Shown: positions 7,376 to 14,852 of the stretch, piece after piece
Numbering within the stretch: position 1 is the stretch's first letter
How the letters are laid out: each line of letters begins with the position of its first letter
Assembly: GCA_042095375.1 (NCBI GenBank)
Contig: JBELBJ010000027.1
Span: forward strand, 1 to 18,107
Length of the DNA stretch: 18,107 nt
Direction: 5' to 3'
Origin: GCA-2715645 sp042095375
GTDB lineage: Bacteria > Bacteroidota > Bacteroidia > Cytophagales > MED-G16
Notes under the pieces: model-generated
The model's input: only the letters and a program-made list of their open reading frames with translations
What the model was told of the DNA's origin: nothing
Database searches by the model: none
Program-made: the position numbers and the translations under genes

Positions 7376-8172
7376 ATATTAAAATTATTTTTTTTTTTAA
7401 TCTTTATTAACTTCTCTTTAGTATCATTTGAAAATTTTCCTTTTATAATCCAGTTGAAATAATGTGGGTTTTCTTTTAAAACTTCTTTAATTTTTTTTCC
7501 TTTATACTTCCCAAAATTAAATACTGGAACGTCATTATCCATTACAAATCTACCTTCTAAGTCAATCATATTATTATTTAGAGTATTATTTACTTCATAT
7601 AAATTTTTTGATATTTTACCCATTTTATTTCCTTTTAAATCAAAAACCTCTTGATTATCATATTTTTCTAATTGATTTAAAAAAATTTCATATGTAGCCA
7701 TGGTATCACTGAATGAAGAATGAGAGTTTTTTAAAGTTTTATTACAATAAAATCTGTAGGCGGCTGATAAATTTCTTTTTTCCATCAAATGATATAATTT
7801 TTGAACATCAATTATATTTATATTATTTATTGAAAAATTAATTTTATTATTTTTAAATTCTTCAATTAAAATTGGTAGATCAAATTTTAAAATATTAAAA
7901 CCAACTAAATCACATTTATATAAAAGTTGTTTTATTTGATCTCCAACTTCTTTAAAAGATGATAAATTTTTAACATCATTATCATAAATACCATGTATTT
8001 TACTGCTTTCTAATGGAATAGGAATTCCTGGATTAATTCTAAAAGTAAAGCTATTTTTTTTACCTGAAGTATTAAGTTTTAAGATAGTAATTTCGATGAT
8101 TTTATCTTTTATTATATCTAATCCAGTTGATTCAATATCAAAAAAAACTAAGGGTTTATTAATTTTCAACAA
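7372..8172 (-). CDS. DnaQ-like DEDDh 3'-5' exonuclease with C-terminal DUF3820-like tail
   Basis: A 266-residue exonuclease. The catalytic set is complete: Asp12 and Glu14 in FFDIESTG, Asp98 in NILKFDLP, and His151 with Asp156 in HSSFSD, the DEDDh pattern shared with the Pol III epsilon subunit and RNase T. A second conserved block near residues 217-245 (VFNFGKYKGK, then HYFNWII) resembles the DUF3820 domain found behind exonucleases in this phylum. Whether it proofreads, repairs or processes RNA cannot be read. No ATG precedes the active site; the only usable starts are two adjacent TTG codons (8172-8170 and 8169-8167), and I place the start at the first. It overlaps the end of mpl by 14 bp, so translation is probably coupled to mpl. 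An 11-T run on the plus strand (7388-7398) encodes Lys-Lys-Lys near its C-terminus. Confidence 0.9.
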   Translation of the reverse strand: MLKINKPLVFFDIESTGLDIIKDKIIEITILKLNTSGKKNSFTFRINPGIPIPLESSKIHGIYDNDVKNLSSFKEVGDQIKQLLYKCDLVGFNILKFDLPILIEEFKNNKINFSINNINIIDVQKLYHLMEKRNLSAAYRFYCNKTLKNSHSSFSDTMATYEIFLNQLEKYDNQEVFDLKGNKMGKISKNLYEVNNTLNNNMIDLEGRFVMDNDVPVFNFGKYKGKKIKEVLKENPHYFNWIIKGKFSNDTKEKLIKIKKKNNFNI

Positions 8173-9511
8173 AATTAAAAAATTTATTGATTTCTAAATT
8201 ATCAAAGTTTCCTGATGACATTAGAAGAATATTATTTTTTTCGATAAATATGAGTTTTAAAAGTTTTTGTAAATTATCAACTGTATTACAACATATTAAT
8301 TTATCATTATTAAAAACTTTTCTCATTTTTATTTCAGAGAATTTATCTACTATTTTTTTATTTGAGAAATATAGGATTGCTTTATCAGAATCATTTAGAG
8401 TATTTTTATAATTTTTTAAAAATTTATCATTAAGACTACTTAAAGTATGTAGTTCTAAAACACAAGATAGTTTATTTTTAAACTGTTTTTTTACTGCTTT
8501 TACCGTTGAAAGTACTTTTGAAGGTGAATGAGCAAAATCCCTAAAGACTAATCGATTTTTTAAATTTTTTAATATTTCTAATCTAATTTTTGGAGTCTTA
8601 TAATTAATAATGGACTTATAAAATATATTTTCAGTTATACCAAGCTCTTTAAGAACTGTAAGTGCGCCAGAAATATTTTGCATATTATGATCTCCAAAAA
8701 TCTTAATAGGTATTTTTTTGTTATTTGTAAGTAAGAATGTTTTACCATTTTTTATAGAATTCTTATGAATATTATAATTTATTATAGATTTACCCTCTTC
8801 AGGATTTATTAAAATTTTATCTATATTTTCAACTCCTTTATAATATATAATAGTTCCTCCTTTTCTTGTATTGTTAAATAATTTTTTAAATTGATTTAGG
8901 TAAATATCTAGTGTTGGGAAAACATTAGCATGATCCCATGCCATACCATTAATTAATACTATATGGTGATCATAATTCAGGAATTTAGGTTTTTTATCTA
9001 ACGGGCTACTCAAGTATTCATCGCCCTCAATTACAATTATTGGAGCATTTGATAATTTTATATTAAACTCAAAACCATTTACTTTAGCTCCTATGACATA
9101 GTCAAAATCTTTATTTGCAAATTTTAGTACATGCATAATCATCGATGTAATTGTACTTTTACCATGACTTCCTGCAATAACTACTCTTTGTTTATTTTGT
9201 GAAAACTCTCTAATAAATTCAGGGAATGATATTATTTTTAATTTTAGCTTCTTAGCTTCTAATAATTCTACATTATTCTTTTTTGTATGCATCCCAACTA
9301 TGACAAAATTTAATTTATTAGATATATTTTTTTTATTGTAACCTAAGGATTTAGGATATAAATTATATTTTTTTAAAATAGATTTACTTGGATCATAAAT
9401 TTTATCATCAGATCCTGTAATTATATTTCCATTTAATTTTAAGTTGACAGCTAATGAGTGCATCACACTCCCACCGATTGAAATAAAATGGATTTTTTTT
9501 GAAGTAATCAT
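8159..9511 (-). CDS. mpl: Mpl: UDP-N-acetylmuramate:L-Ala-gamma-D-Glu-meso-DAP ligase
   Basis: Mpl rejoins the murein tripeptide to UDP-MurNAc using ATP, in the cytosolic recycling of peptidoglycan. From the chosen ATG (9511-9509) the protein has 450 residues: nucleotide-binding SIGGS near the N-terminus (11-15), TGSDD (32-36), P-loop GSHGKST (114-120), EGDEYLSSPLD (162-172) and AWDH (191-194), with a Mur ligase C-terminal domain after about residue 300. GSDDxIYxPS and GDEYLSSP separate Mpl from MurC. The open frame extends 17 codons further upstream, but MITSKKIHFISIGG places the Rossmann strand at the normal distance from the start, so the shorter form is preferred. Thr is replaced by Ser in the usual GKTT of the P-loop, a mild change. 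It is the first gene of a two-gene unit with the exonuclease. Confidence 0.93.
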   Translation of the reverse strand: MITSKKIHFISIGGSVMHSLAVNLKLNGNIITGSDDKIYDPSKSILKKYNLYPKSLGYNKKNISNKLNFVIVGMHTKKNNVELLEAKKLKLKIISFPEFIREFSQNKQRVVIAGSHGKSTITSMIMHVLKFANKDFDYVIGAKVNGFEFNIKLSNAPIIVIEGDEYLSSPLDKKPKFLNYDHHIVLINGMAWDHANVFPTLDIYLNQFKKLFNNTRKGGTIIYYKGVENIDKILINPEEGKSIINYNIHKNSIKNGKTFLLTNNKKIPIKIFGDHNMQNISGALTVLKELGITENIFYKSIINYKTPKIRLEILKNLKNRLVFRDFAHSPSKVLSTVKAVKKQFKNKLSCVLELHTLSSLNDKFLKNYKNTLNDSDKAILYFSNKKIVDKFSEIKMRKVFNNDKLICCNTVDNLQKLLKLIFIEKNNILLMSSGNFDNLEINKFFNFVEN

Positions 9512-9656
9512 AAATATCTTACTAAAATAAATTAATTTGATTCTGTAACAAGTAAATATCAATTTTCTTTTAATGTTGATAACATATGGAAAATTTATTT
9601 TATTATTCTAATTCAAATTTTTGTTTTTTACTTACGTTTGCTTATTACTCATTTAT
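9512..9656. promoter_or_regulatory. Divergent regulatory region between mpl and dnaB
   Basis: At 145 bp this is the only sizeable non-coding stretch in the window and must hold promoters for mpl (minus) and dnaB (plus). It is strongly AT-rich. The dnaB side has a good -7 element (separate entry). On the mpl side I found no exact TAnnTTTG in minus orientation. I see no tRNA, no clear riboswitch and no strong hairpin. Confidence 0.6.
9633..9640 (+). promoter_or_regulatory. Candidate Bacteroidota -7 promoter element for dnaB-etfBA operon
   Basis: TACGTTTG is an exact match to TAnnTTTG. Transcription would begin near 9646-9648, about 10 nt ahead of the dnaB ATG at 9657. A TTG-type -33 element is not evident about 19 bp upstream; the nearest TTG triplets are at 9621 and 9576. 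The match lies in the only long intergenic region and points towards a five-gene co-directional run, which supports it. It also argues against translation from the in-frame TTG at 9621, which would be upstream of the transcript start. Confidence 0.5.
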
Positions 9657-11150
9657 ATGATTGAAAAAGAAAATCTAGGTTATAAAAAGTCATTTTCTAA
9701 AAAGGAAAATTTAGGATTAGTATCTAATATAGAATTAGGAAAGTTACCTCCTCAAGCTCTGGATTTAGAAGAGTCTGTACTAGGTGCTTTAATGTTAGAA
9801 AAAGAGGCTTTAACAAATATAATTGACATTTTAAAACCTGAAAACTTTTATAAGGATGCTCATAAAGAAATATATCAATCAATTATTGATTTATTTAATG
9901 ATTCCCAACCTATAGATTTATTAACTGTAACAAATCAACTTAAAAAAAATGGAACTTTAGATATAGTTGGCGGATCATATTATGTAACTAAACTAACTAC
10001 AAGAGTAAATTCAGCATCTAATATTGAATTTCATTCAAGGATAATTTTAGAACAGTCAATAAAGAGAGAGTTAATAAATATTTCATCAAAAGTCCAAAAA
10101 GATGCGTATGAAGATACTATAGATGTGTTTGATTTATTAGATCAAACAGAACAATCTTTATTTGATGTCTCAGAATCACATATTAGAAAAAATTATAAAA
10201 AAGTTCAAAATTTAATGAAGGAAGCCATTGATGAACTAGAAACAAAAAAAGAAAAAAAAGATGGAATAACTGGAGTTCCATCTGGATTTATTGATTTGGA
10301 TACTATAACATCTGGCTGGCAACCATCTGATTTAGTTATTATTGCAGGAAGACCTTCGATGGGTAAAACAGCTTTTGTTCTTTCTTTGATTCGGAATGCA
10401 TCAATAGATCATAATTTATCCATGGGTATATTTTCTCTAGAAATGTCTTCTTTACAATTAGTAAATAGGCTAATTTCCTCGGAAGCAGAATTGGATAGTG
10501 ATAAAATTAGAAAAGGAAATTTAAAAGACTATGAGTGGCAACAATTATTACATAAAACAGATTTATTACAAAAGGCACCTATATTTATTGATGATACACC
10601 TGCTTTAAGTATTTTAGAGTTAAGAGCAAAAGCTAGAAGGTTAAAGTCTCAGCATGATATTCAATGTATAATAGTTGATTATTTACAATTAATGTCAAGT
10701 GAATATGGAAGAACTTCTGGTAACAGAGAACAAGAAATTGCATCGATCTCTAGATCATTAAAAGCTGTTGCTAAAGAATTAAATATTCCAGTAATAGCAT
10801 TATCCCAATTGAGTAGAGCAGTAGAAACAAGAGGTGGTGATAAAAGACCTGTTTTATCAGATTTAAGAGAGTCAGGCTCAATAGAACAAGATGCAGATAT
10901 GGTTATGTTTATTTATAGAGCTGAAAAATATGACATAACTGAAGATGAAGATGGAGAATCTACTATAGGTGTTGCAGAACTTTTACTTAGAAAAAATCGT
11001 AATGGACCTACTGGTAAAGTTAAATTAAAATTTGTTGAGAGGTTTGCAAAATTTGTTGATAAAAATTATATTGATTCCTCGGAGTCAATAACTTTAAAAA
11101 GTAAATCAAATTTTAAGAGACTAGATAGTGGCAACTCTGATCCATTTTAA
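9657..11150 (+). CDS. dnaB: Replicative DNA helicase DnaB
   Basis: The hexameric 5'-3' helicase of the replication fork. From ATG 9657 the protein has 497 residues: an N-terminal DnaB domain (about 28-135, opening LPPQALDLEESVLGALM), a linker, and a RecA-like domain with Walker A GRPSMGKT (231-238), Walker B DYLQLM (341-346), SQLSRAVETRGG and SDLRESGSIEQDAD (from 401) carrying the arginine finger region. No intein or insertion is visible. The frame is open 12 codons upstream to a TTG, but those residues (FFTYVCLLLIY) are hydrophobic, unlike DnaB, and lie in the promoter region, so the ATG is preferred. It heads a plus-strand run with etfB 12 bp downstream. Confidence 0.97.
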   Translation: MIEKENLGYKKSFSKKENLGLVSNIELGKLPPQALDLEESVLGALMLEKEALTNIIDILKPENFYKDAHKEIYQSIIDLFNDSQPIDLLTVTNQLKKNGTLDIVGGSYYVTKLTTRVNSASNIEFHSRIILEQSIKRELINISSKVQKDAYEDTIDVFDLLDQTEQSLFDVSESHIRKNYKKVQNLMKEAIDELETKKEKKDGITGVPSGFIDLDTITSGWQPSDLVIIAGRPSMGKTAFVLSLIRNASIDHNLSMGIFSLEMSSLQLVNRLISSEAELDSDKIRKGNLKDYEWQQLLHKTDLLQKAPIFIDDTPALSILELRAKARRLKSQHDIQCIIVDYLQLMSSEYGRTSGNREQEIASISRSLKAVAKELNIPVIALSQLSRAVETRGGDKRPVLSDLRESGSIEQDADMVMFIYRAEKYDITEDEDGESTIGVAELLLRKNRNGPTGKVKLKFVERFAKFVDKNYIDSSESITLKSKSNFKRLDSGNSDPF

Positions 11151-11162
11151 AAATTAATAATA

Positions 11163-11900
11163 ATGAAAATATTAGTTTGTATTTCATATGTTCCTGATAC
11201 AACTTCCAAAATTTCTTTTAAAGAAAACAATACTAGATTTAACTCTGAAGGTGTTCAGTATATAATTGGTCCTTACGATGATTATGCTTTGGCAAGAGCT
11301 GTAGAAATCAAAGAAAAAACAGGTTCATCTGTATCTGTTTTAAATGTAGGTAAAGATGAAACTGAAGTAGTTTTAAGAAAAGCTCTTGCTATTGGTGCTG
11401 ATGAAGCTTATAGAATTAATGAAGACCCGATAGACTCTAAACATGTTGCTTTTCAAATATCTAATTTTATTAAATCAAATTCTTATGACCTGATTATGAT
11501 GGGTAAAGAATCAATTGATTACAATGGTGGATTAGTTCACCATATGGTTGGTGAAAATTTAGAAATACCATGTATTAATCCAGTAATGAAATTAGATATT
11601 GTTAATGACTTAGTTAAATTAACAAGAGAAGTTGATGAAGGTGTTGAAGAATTAGAAGCTAAACTTCCTTTAATTGTAGGGTGCCAAGAACCTATAGCAG
11701 AATGGAAGATTCCCAATATGAGAGGTATTATGTCTGCTAGATCTAAACCGTTAAATATAATAAAACCCATTCAATATAATTCTGAATTTAAATATTTAGA
11801 CTTTGATCTCCCTCCTAAAAAAGAGTCTGTTAAAATTATTGATAAAGATAATTTGGAAGATTTAATTAATCATTTGAAAAACGATTCAAAAGTAATATAA
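11163..11900 (+). CDS. etfB: Electron transfer flavoprotein subunit beta
   Basis: EtfB pairs with EtfA to form the soluble FAD/AMP-containing heterodimer that takes electrons from acyl-CoA dehydrogenases and passes them to the quinone pool through ETF:quinone oxidoreductase. The 245 residues begin MKILVCISYVPDTTSKI and carry the beta-subunit signature around 152-175 (LTREVDEGVEELEAKLP), with VGCQEPIAEWKIPNMRG following. Length matches the usual 245-260. The ATG is 12 bp after dnaB and preceded by an A-rich leader without a Shine-Dalgarno sequence. The next gene, etfA, follows after 7 bp, which fits equal production of the two subunits. Confidence 0.97.
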   Translation: MKILVCISYVPDTTSKISFKENNTRFNSEGVQYIIGPYDDYALARAVEIKEKTGSSVSVLNVGKDETEVVLRKALAIGADEAYRINEDPIDSKHVAFQISNFIKSNSYDLIMMGKESIDYNGGLVHHMVGENLEIPCINPVMKLDIVNDLVKLTREVDEGVEELEAKLPLIVGCQEPIAEWKIPNMRGIMSARSKPLNIIKPIQYNSEFKYLDFDLPPKKESVKIIDKDNLEDLINHLKNDSKVI

Positions 11901-11907
11901 AAAAAAT

Positions 11908-12855
11908 ATGGCGGTTTTAAGTATTATTGAATTATCAAATAATGGAGGACTTAAAAAAAGTTCTTTGGAAGCAGTTTGCTTTGCAAAAAAACTTCATGAT
12001 GATGTATATTCCTTTTCACCTATGCTATTGAATGAAAAAGAAGTAGATCAACTTGGCACTTATGGTTCAAAATTTTTCATTAAACTTAAAAAAAATCATG
12101 ATATTGTATATCAATTAACTGAAATTATTAAAAAATATAATATTAATTATATTGTTTTTCCTAAGTCCAATTTATCTCATCAGTATGCTGCTCGTCTCTC
12201 GATAAAATTAAGTTTTTCTATAATTAATAATATTTATTCTCTTCCTGAAAAAGAAAATGGAAATTTAAGAATTAAAATTTCTATTTTTAGTGGTAAAGCT
12301 TTTTCTAATCTAATATTATCTGATTCTAATGCAATATTTTTAATAAATAAGAGTTCAGTTAAATTGTCTGAAAGTATAGAATCAATTAAAACTCTAGATC
12401 CCATAGAATTAAATGAATCAAATTCTTATTATGATTCCATAAGAGTTTTAGATAAAAAAAATATTTCGGGATCAATTCCATTAAATGAAGCTGATATTGT
12501 TGTTTCTGCTGGTAGAGGTATGAAGGGACCTGAAAATTGGGAAAATATTGAAAGGTTAGCTTCTTTATTAAATGCTGCTACTGCTTGTAGCAAGCCTGTA
12601 TCTGATATGGGTTGGAGACCTCATCATGAACATGTTGGACAAACTGGAATTAAAATATCTCCCTCATTGTATATTGCGGTTGGAATATCTGGAGCTATTC
12701 AGCATCTGGCTGGTGTTGGTAATTCAAAAGTAATTGTTGTAATTAATAATGACCCAGATGCACCTTTTTTTAATTCTGCAGATTATGGTATTATTGGTGA
12801 CGCGTTTGAAGTAGTTCCAAAACTTGTTAGTTTATTAGAAAAGAATGATGGATAA
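11908..12855 (+). CDS. etfA: Electron transfer flavoprotein subunit alpha
   Basis: EtfA is the FAD-binding subunit of the ETF heterodimer. The 315 residues have a poorly conserved N-terminal half (about 1-180) and a conserved FAD domain: SAGRGMKGPENW (200-211), SDMGWRPHHEHVGQTG (232-247) and the alpha signature LYIAVGISGAIQHLAG starting at 254, then NNDPDAPFF. The signature's late Ala is Val here (VIVVIN), a minor change. Partners (acyl-CoA dehydrogenases, ETF-QO) are not in the window. The stop overlaps the start of the next gene by 11 bp. Confidence 0.97.
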   Translation: MAVLSIIELSNNGGLKKSSLEAVCFAKKLHDDVYSFSPMLLNEKEVDQLGTYGSKFFIKLKKNHDIVYQLTEIIKKYNINYIVFPKSNLSHQYAARLSIKLSFSIINNIYSLPEKENGNLRIKISIFSGKAFSNLILSDSNAIFLINKSSVKLSESIESIKTLDPIELNESNSYYDSIRVLDKKNISGSIPLNEADIVVSAGRGMKGPENWENIERLASLLNAATACSKPVSDMGWRPHHEHVGQTGIKISPSLYIAVGISGAIQHLAGVGNSKVIVVINNDPDAPFFNSADYGIIGDAFEVVPKLVSLLEKNDG

Positions 12856-13426
12856 GGAAAAAAAAATCAAATTAGAAATACTTGGTTTGTCATCTGGCAA
12901 GTCTGATTCTGGTTCATTTGCTTTGGTTTTAGGAGAAATAAAAGGAAAAAGAAGACTTCCAATAATAATTGGAATTTTTGAAGCTCAGGCAATTGCTATG
13001 GAAATAGAGAAAGTAATCCCTAATAGACCTATGACTCATGATTTATTTAAACATTTTTCTTTAAAATTTGATTTCAAAATCAAAGAAGTTTTTATTTCTG
13101 ATATTAAAGAGGGTGTTTTTTATTCCAAAATAGTTTGTTTTGATTCCAATAAGGAAATATATGTAGATTCTAGACCCTCTGATGCAATCGCAATTGCTTT
13201 AAGATTTAAAGTTGATGTTTTTGTATCTGAAAAAGTATTATCTGAAGCAGGAATAATTCTTGATGAAAATGATCCTAGTAGAGAAAATATAATTGATAAA
13301 AACAAATTGAAATCTTATAAGGATATGACTGTAAAAGAATTAAATAAATTATTAGAGAAAAACATTTCTTCCGAAAACTATGAAGTAGCAGCAAAAATAA
13401 GAGATGAAATTAATAATCGAAATTGA
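12845..13426 (+). CDS. Bifunctional nuclease (DUF151/BFN) family protein with C-terminal UVR motif
   Basis: The 193-residue protein has a DUF151 domain (about 5-140: LSSGKSDSGSFALVLGE, RRLPIIIGIFEAQAIAMEIE, RPMTHDLF, DSRPSDAIAIALRF), the family of plant and bacterial bifunctional DNase/RNase proteins. A UVR-type helical hairpin follows (about 165-193: LNKLLEKNISSENYEVAAKIRDEI), a protein-interaction motif known from UvrB/UvrC. The combination is familiar in Bacteroidota, but nuclease activity has not been shown for most members and the true role is uncertain. Two ATG codons stand in tandem (12845, 12848); either may be used. It overlaps etfA by 11 bp and its TGA overlaps the nupC ATG as TGATG, so all three are probably translationally coupled. 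Confidence 0.9.
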   Translation: MMDKEKKIKLEILGLSSGKSDSGSFALVLGEIKGKRRLPIIIGIFEAQAIAMEIEKVIPNRPMTHDLFKHFSLKFDFKIKEVFISDIKEGVFYSKIVCFDSNKEIYVDSRPSDAIAIALRFKVDVFVSEKVLSEAGIILDENDPSRENIIDKNKLKSYKDMTVKELNKLLEKNISSENYEVAAKIRDEINNRN

Positions 13427-14852
13427 TGGATTTAATTAGATTCATAATTGGTATATTTTTTATTCTCTTTATTGCATATTTATTTTCCATAAATCGAAAG
13501 AAGATTAATTGGAAGTTAATATTATCTGGAATATTACTTCAAATCATTTTTGCATTATTAATATCAAATGTAAAATTTGTTGAAAATGTATTTAAAAATA
13601 NNNNNNNNNNNNNNNNNNNNNNNNNNNNNNNNNNNNNNNNNNNNNNNNNNNNNNNNNNNNNNNNNNNNNNNNNNNNNNNNNNNNNNNNNNNNNNNNNNNN
13701 ATTTTTGCATTATTAATATCAAATGTAAAATTTGTTGAAAATGTATTTAAAAATATAAGTGAGTTTTTTGTACTTATTATTGATTTTTCAAAACAAGGCA
13801 CACTTTTTTTATTTCCAGACGCATCATTTAATGGTTTTGCTTTTTCTGCATTACCAGTTGTAATATTATTTTCTTCAATTAGTGCATTTCTTTATTATTT
13901 TGGAATACTTCAATATGTAGTTAAATCTATAGCTTGGGTTATGACCAAGACAATGAAATTATCAGGTGCTGAGTCACTATCTGCTGCTGGTAACATTTTT
14001 TTAGGGCAAACTGAAGCTCCTCTTTTGGTAAAACCATACATTAAAAAAATGACTAAATCAGAATTAATGTGTTTAATGACAGGAGGTATGGCTACAATTG
14101 CAGGGGGTGTTTTTGCTGCTTATGTAGCACTGCTTGGAGGTAGTAATCCTGATGAAAGTATAAAATTTGCAACAATTTTATTAAGTGCTTCTATTATGAA
14201 TGCTCCCGCTGGCATTGTTATATCTAAAATTTTTATACCTGAGGATTCAAAAAATAAAATAAATAGAAACCTAACTCTAAATGAAGAAGATTTAGGTTCT
14301 AATCCTATTCATGCTTTAGCAAAAGGTGCTTCAGATGGGTTAAAGCTTGCTTTTAATATTGCCGCTATGCTTCTTGCTTTTTTAGCCTTTGTATATATGG
14401 TAAATCATTTTTTGGCTTACATCGGAGATATTACTTCATTAAATAATTTAATTAATATTTCATCAGAAGGTCAATTTAATAAACTCTCAATGGAATATTT
14501 GTTAGGCCAAGTATTTAGAGTTTTTGCTTTTATGATTGGAGTTAGTTGGAATGAATCCGTTTTGGTAGGTAGTCTTTTAGGACAAAAATTTGTCTTAAAC
14601 GAATTTATAGCTTACGTTAATTTAGCTGAAATAAAGGAAGCTGGTTTTTTATCAGAAAAATCAATAATTATTTCTACTTATGCTCTTTGTGGATTTGCTA
14701 ACTTTAGTTCAATTGCAATTCAAATTGGAGGAATAGGTTCTATGGCACCTTCAAGACAAGAAGATATATCTAAATTAGGTATAAAAGCTCTGGTTGCAGC
14801 TACTCTAGCAACCTTATTAACTGGAAATATAGCAGGATTTATTATGATCTAG
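13426..14852 (+). CDS. nupC: CNT-family Na+/H+-coupled nucleoside transporter, split by an assembly gap
   Basis: A concentrative nucleoside transporter in the inner membrane. As written, a 100-N gap (13601-13700) and a frame change break it. The 55 bp on each side of the gap are identical; removing the Ns and one copy joins base 13600 to 13756 and gives one uninterrupted frame of 423 residues. In that repaired protein GQTEAP (142-147), Asn324-Glu325 in SWNESVLVG, and Asn374/Ser377 in NFSS match the nucleoside- and ion-binding residues known from the Vibrio cholerae CNT (Gln-Thr-Glu, Glu, Asn and Ser). Other marks are MTGGMATIAGGVFAAYV and NAPAGIVISK. The start is ATG 13426, sharing its A with the TGA of the previous gene. 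The 3' end overlaps convergent pgi by 11 bp. I regard the gene as intact in the organism. Confidence 0.92.
13546..13600. repeat. Left copy of exact 55-bp duplication at contig end
   Basis: These 55 bp, beginning ATTTTTGCATTATTAATATC, end directly at the N run and are identical base for base to 13701-13755. Together with the other copy they look like the shared k-mer overlap of two neighbouring contigs. Confidence 0.97.
13601..13700. other. Scaffold gap, exactly 100 N
   Basis: One hundred consecutive N form the usual placeholder for a join of unknown length. The flanking duplication implies that the true gap length is negative: the contigs overlap by 55 bp and nothing is missing. Confidence 0.99.
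13701..13755. repeat. Right copy of exact 55-bp duplication at contig start
   Basis: Identical to 13546-13600 and starting at the first base after the N run. Deleting this copy with the Ns restores the nupC frame (an Ile codon spans the join, then Ser-Glu-Phe-Phe). Confidence 0.97.

Noticed and set aside
8187..8411. Plus-strand 74-codon frame opposite the mpl 3' end
   Set aside because: Antisense to conserved mpl coding sequence with no independent signal.
8159..9511. Calling the Mur ligase MurC
   Set aside because: GSDDxIYxPS, GDEYLSSP and the lack of mur/fts neighbours fit Mpl of Bacteroidota better than MurC.
11537..13305. Minus-strand frames at 11537-11770 and 13120-13305
   Set aside because: Antisense frames of etfB and the BFN gene, which are clear; no start context or family likeness.
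13546..13755. The 55-bp direct repeats as ends of a mobile element or a CRISPR-like repeat pair
   Set aside because: The repeats abut an N placeholder exactly, no transposase is present, and collapsing them restores a conserved gene, so an assembly overlap explains them better.
13592..13801. Minus-strand open frame running through the N gap
   Set aside because: It is open only because N has no stop codons; no real coding evidence.
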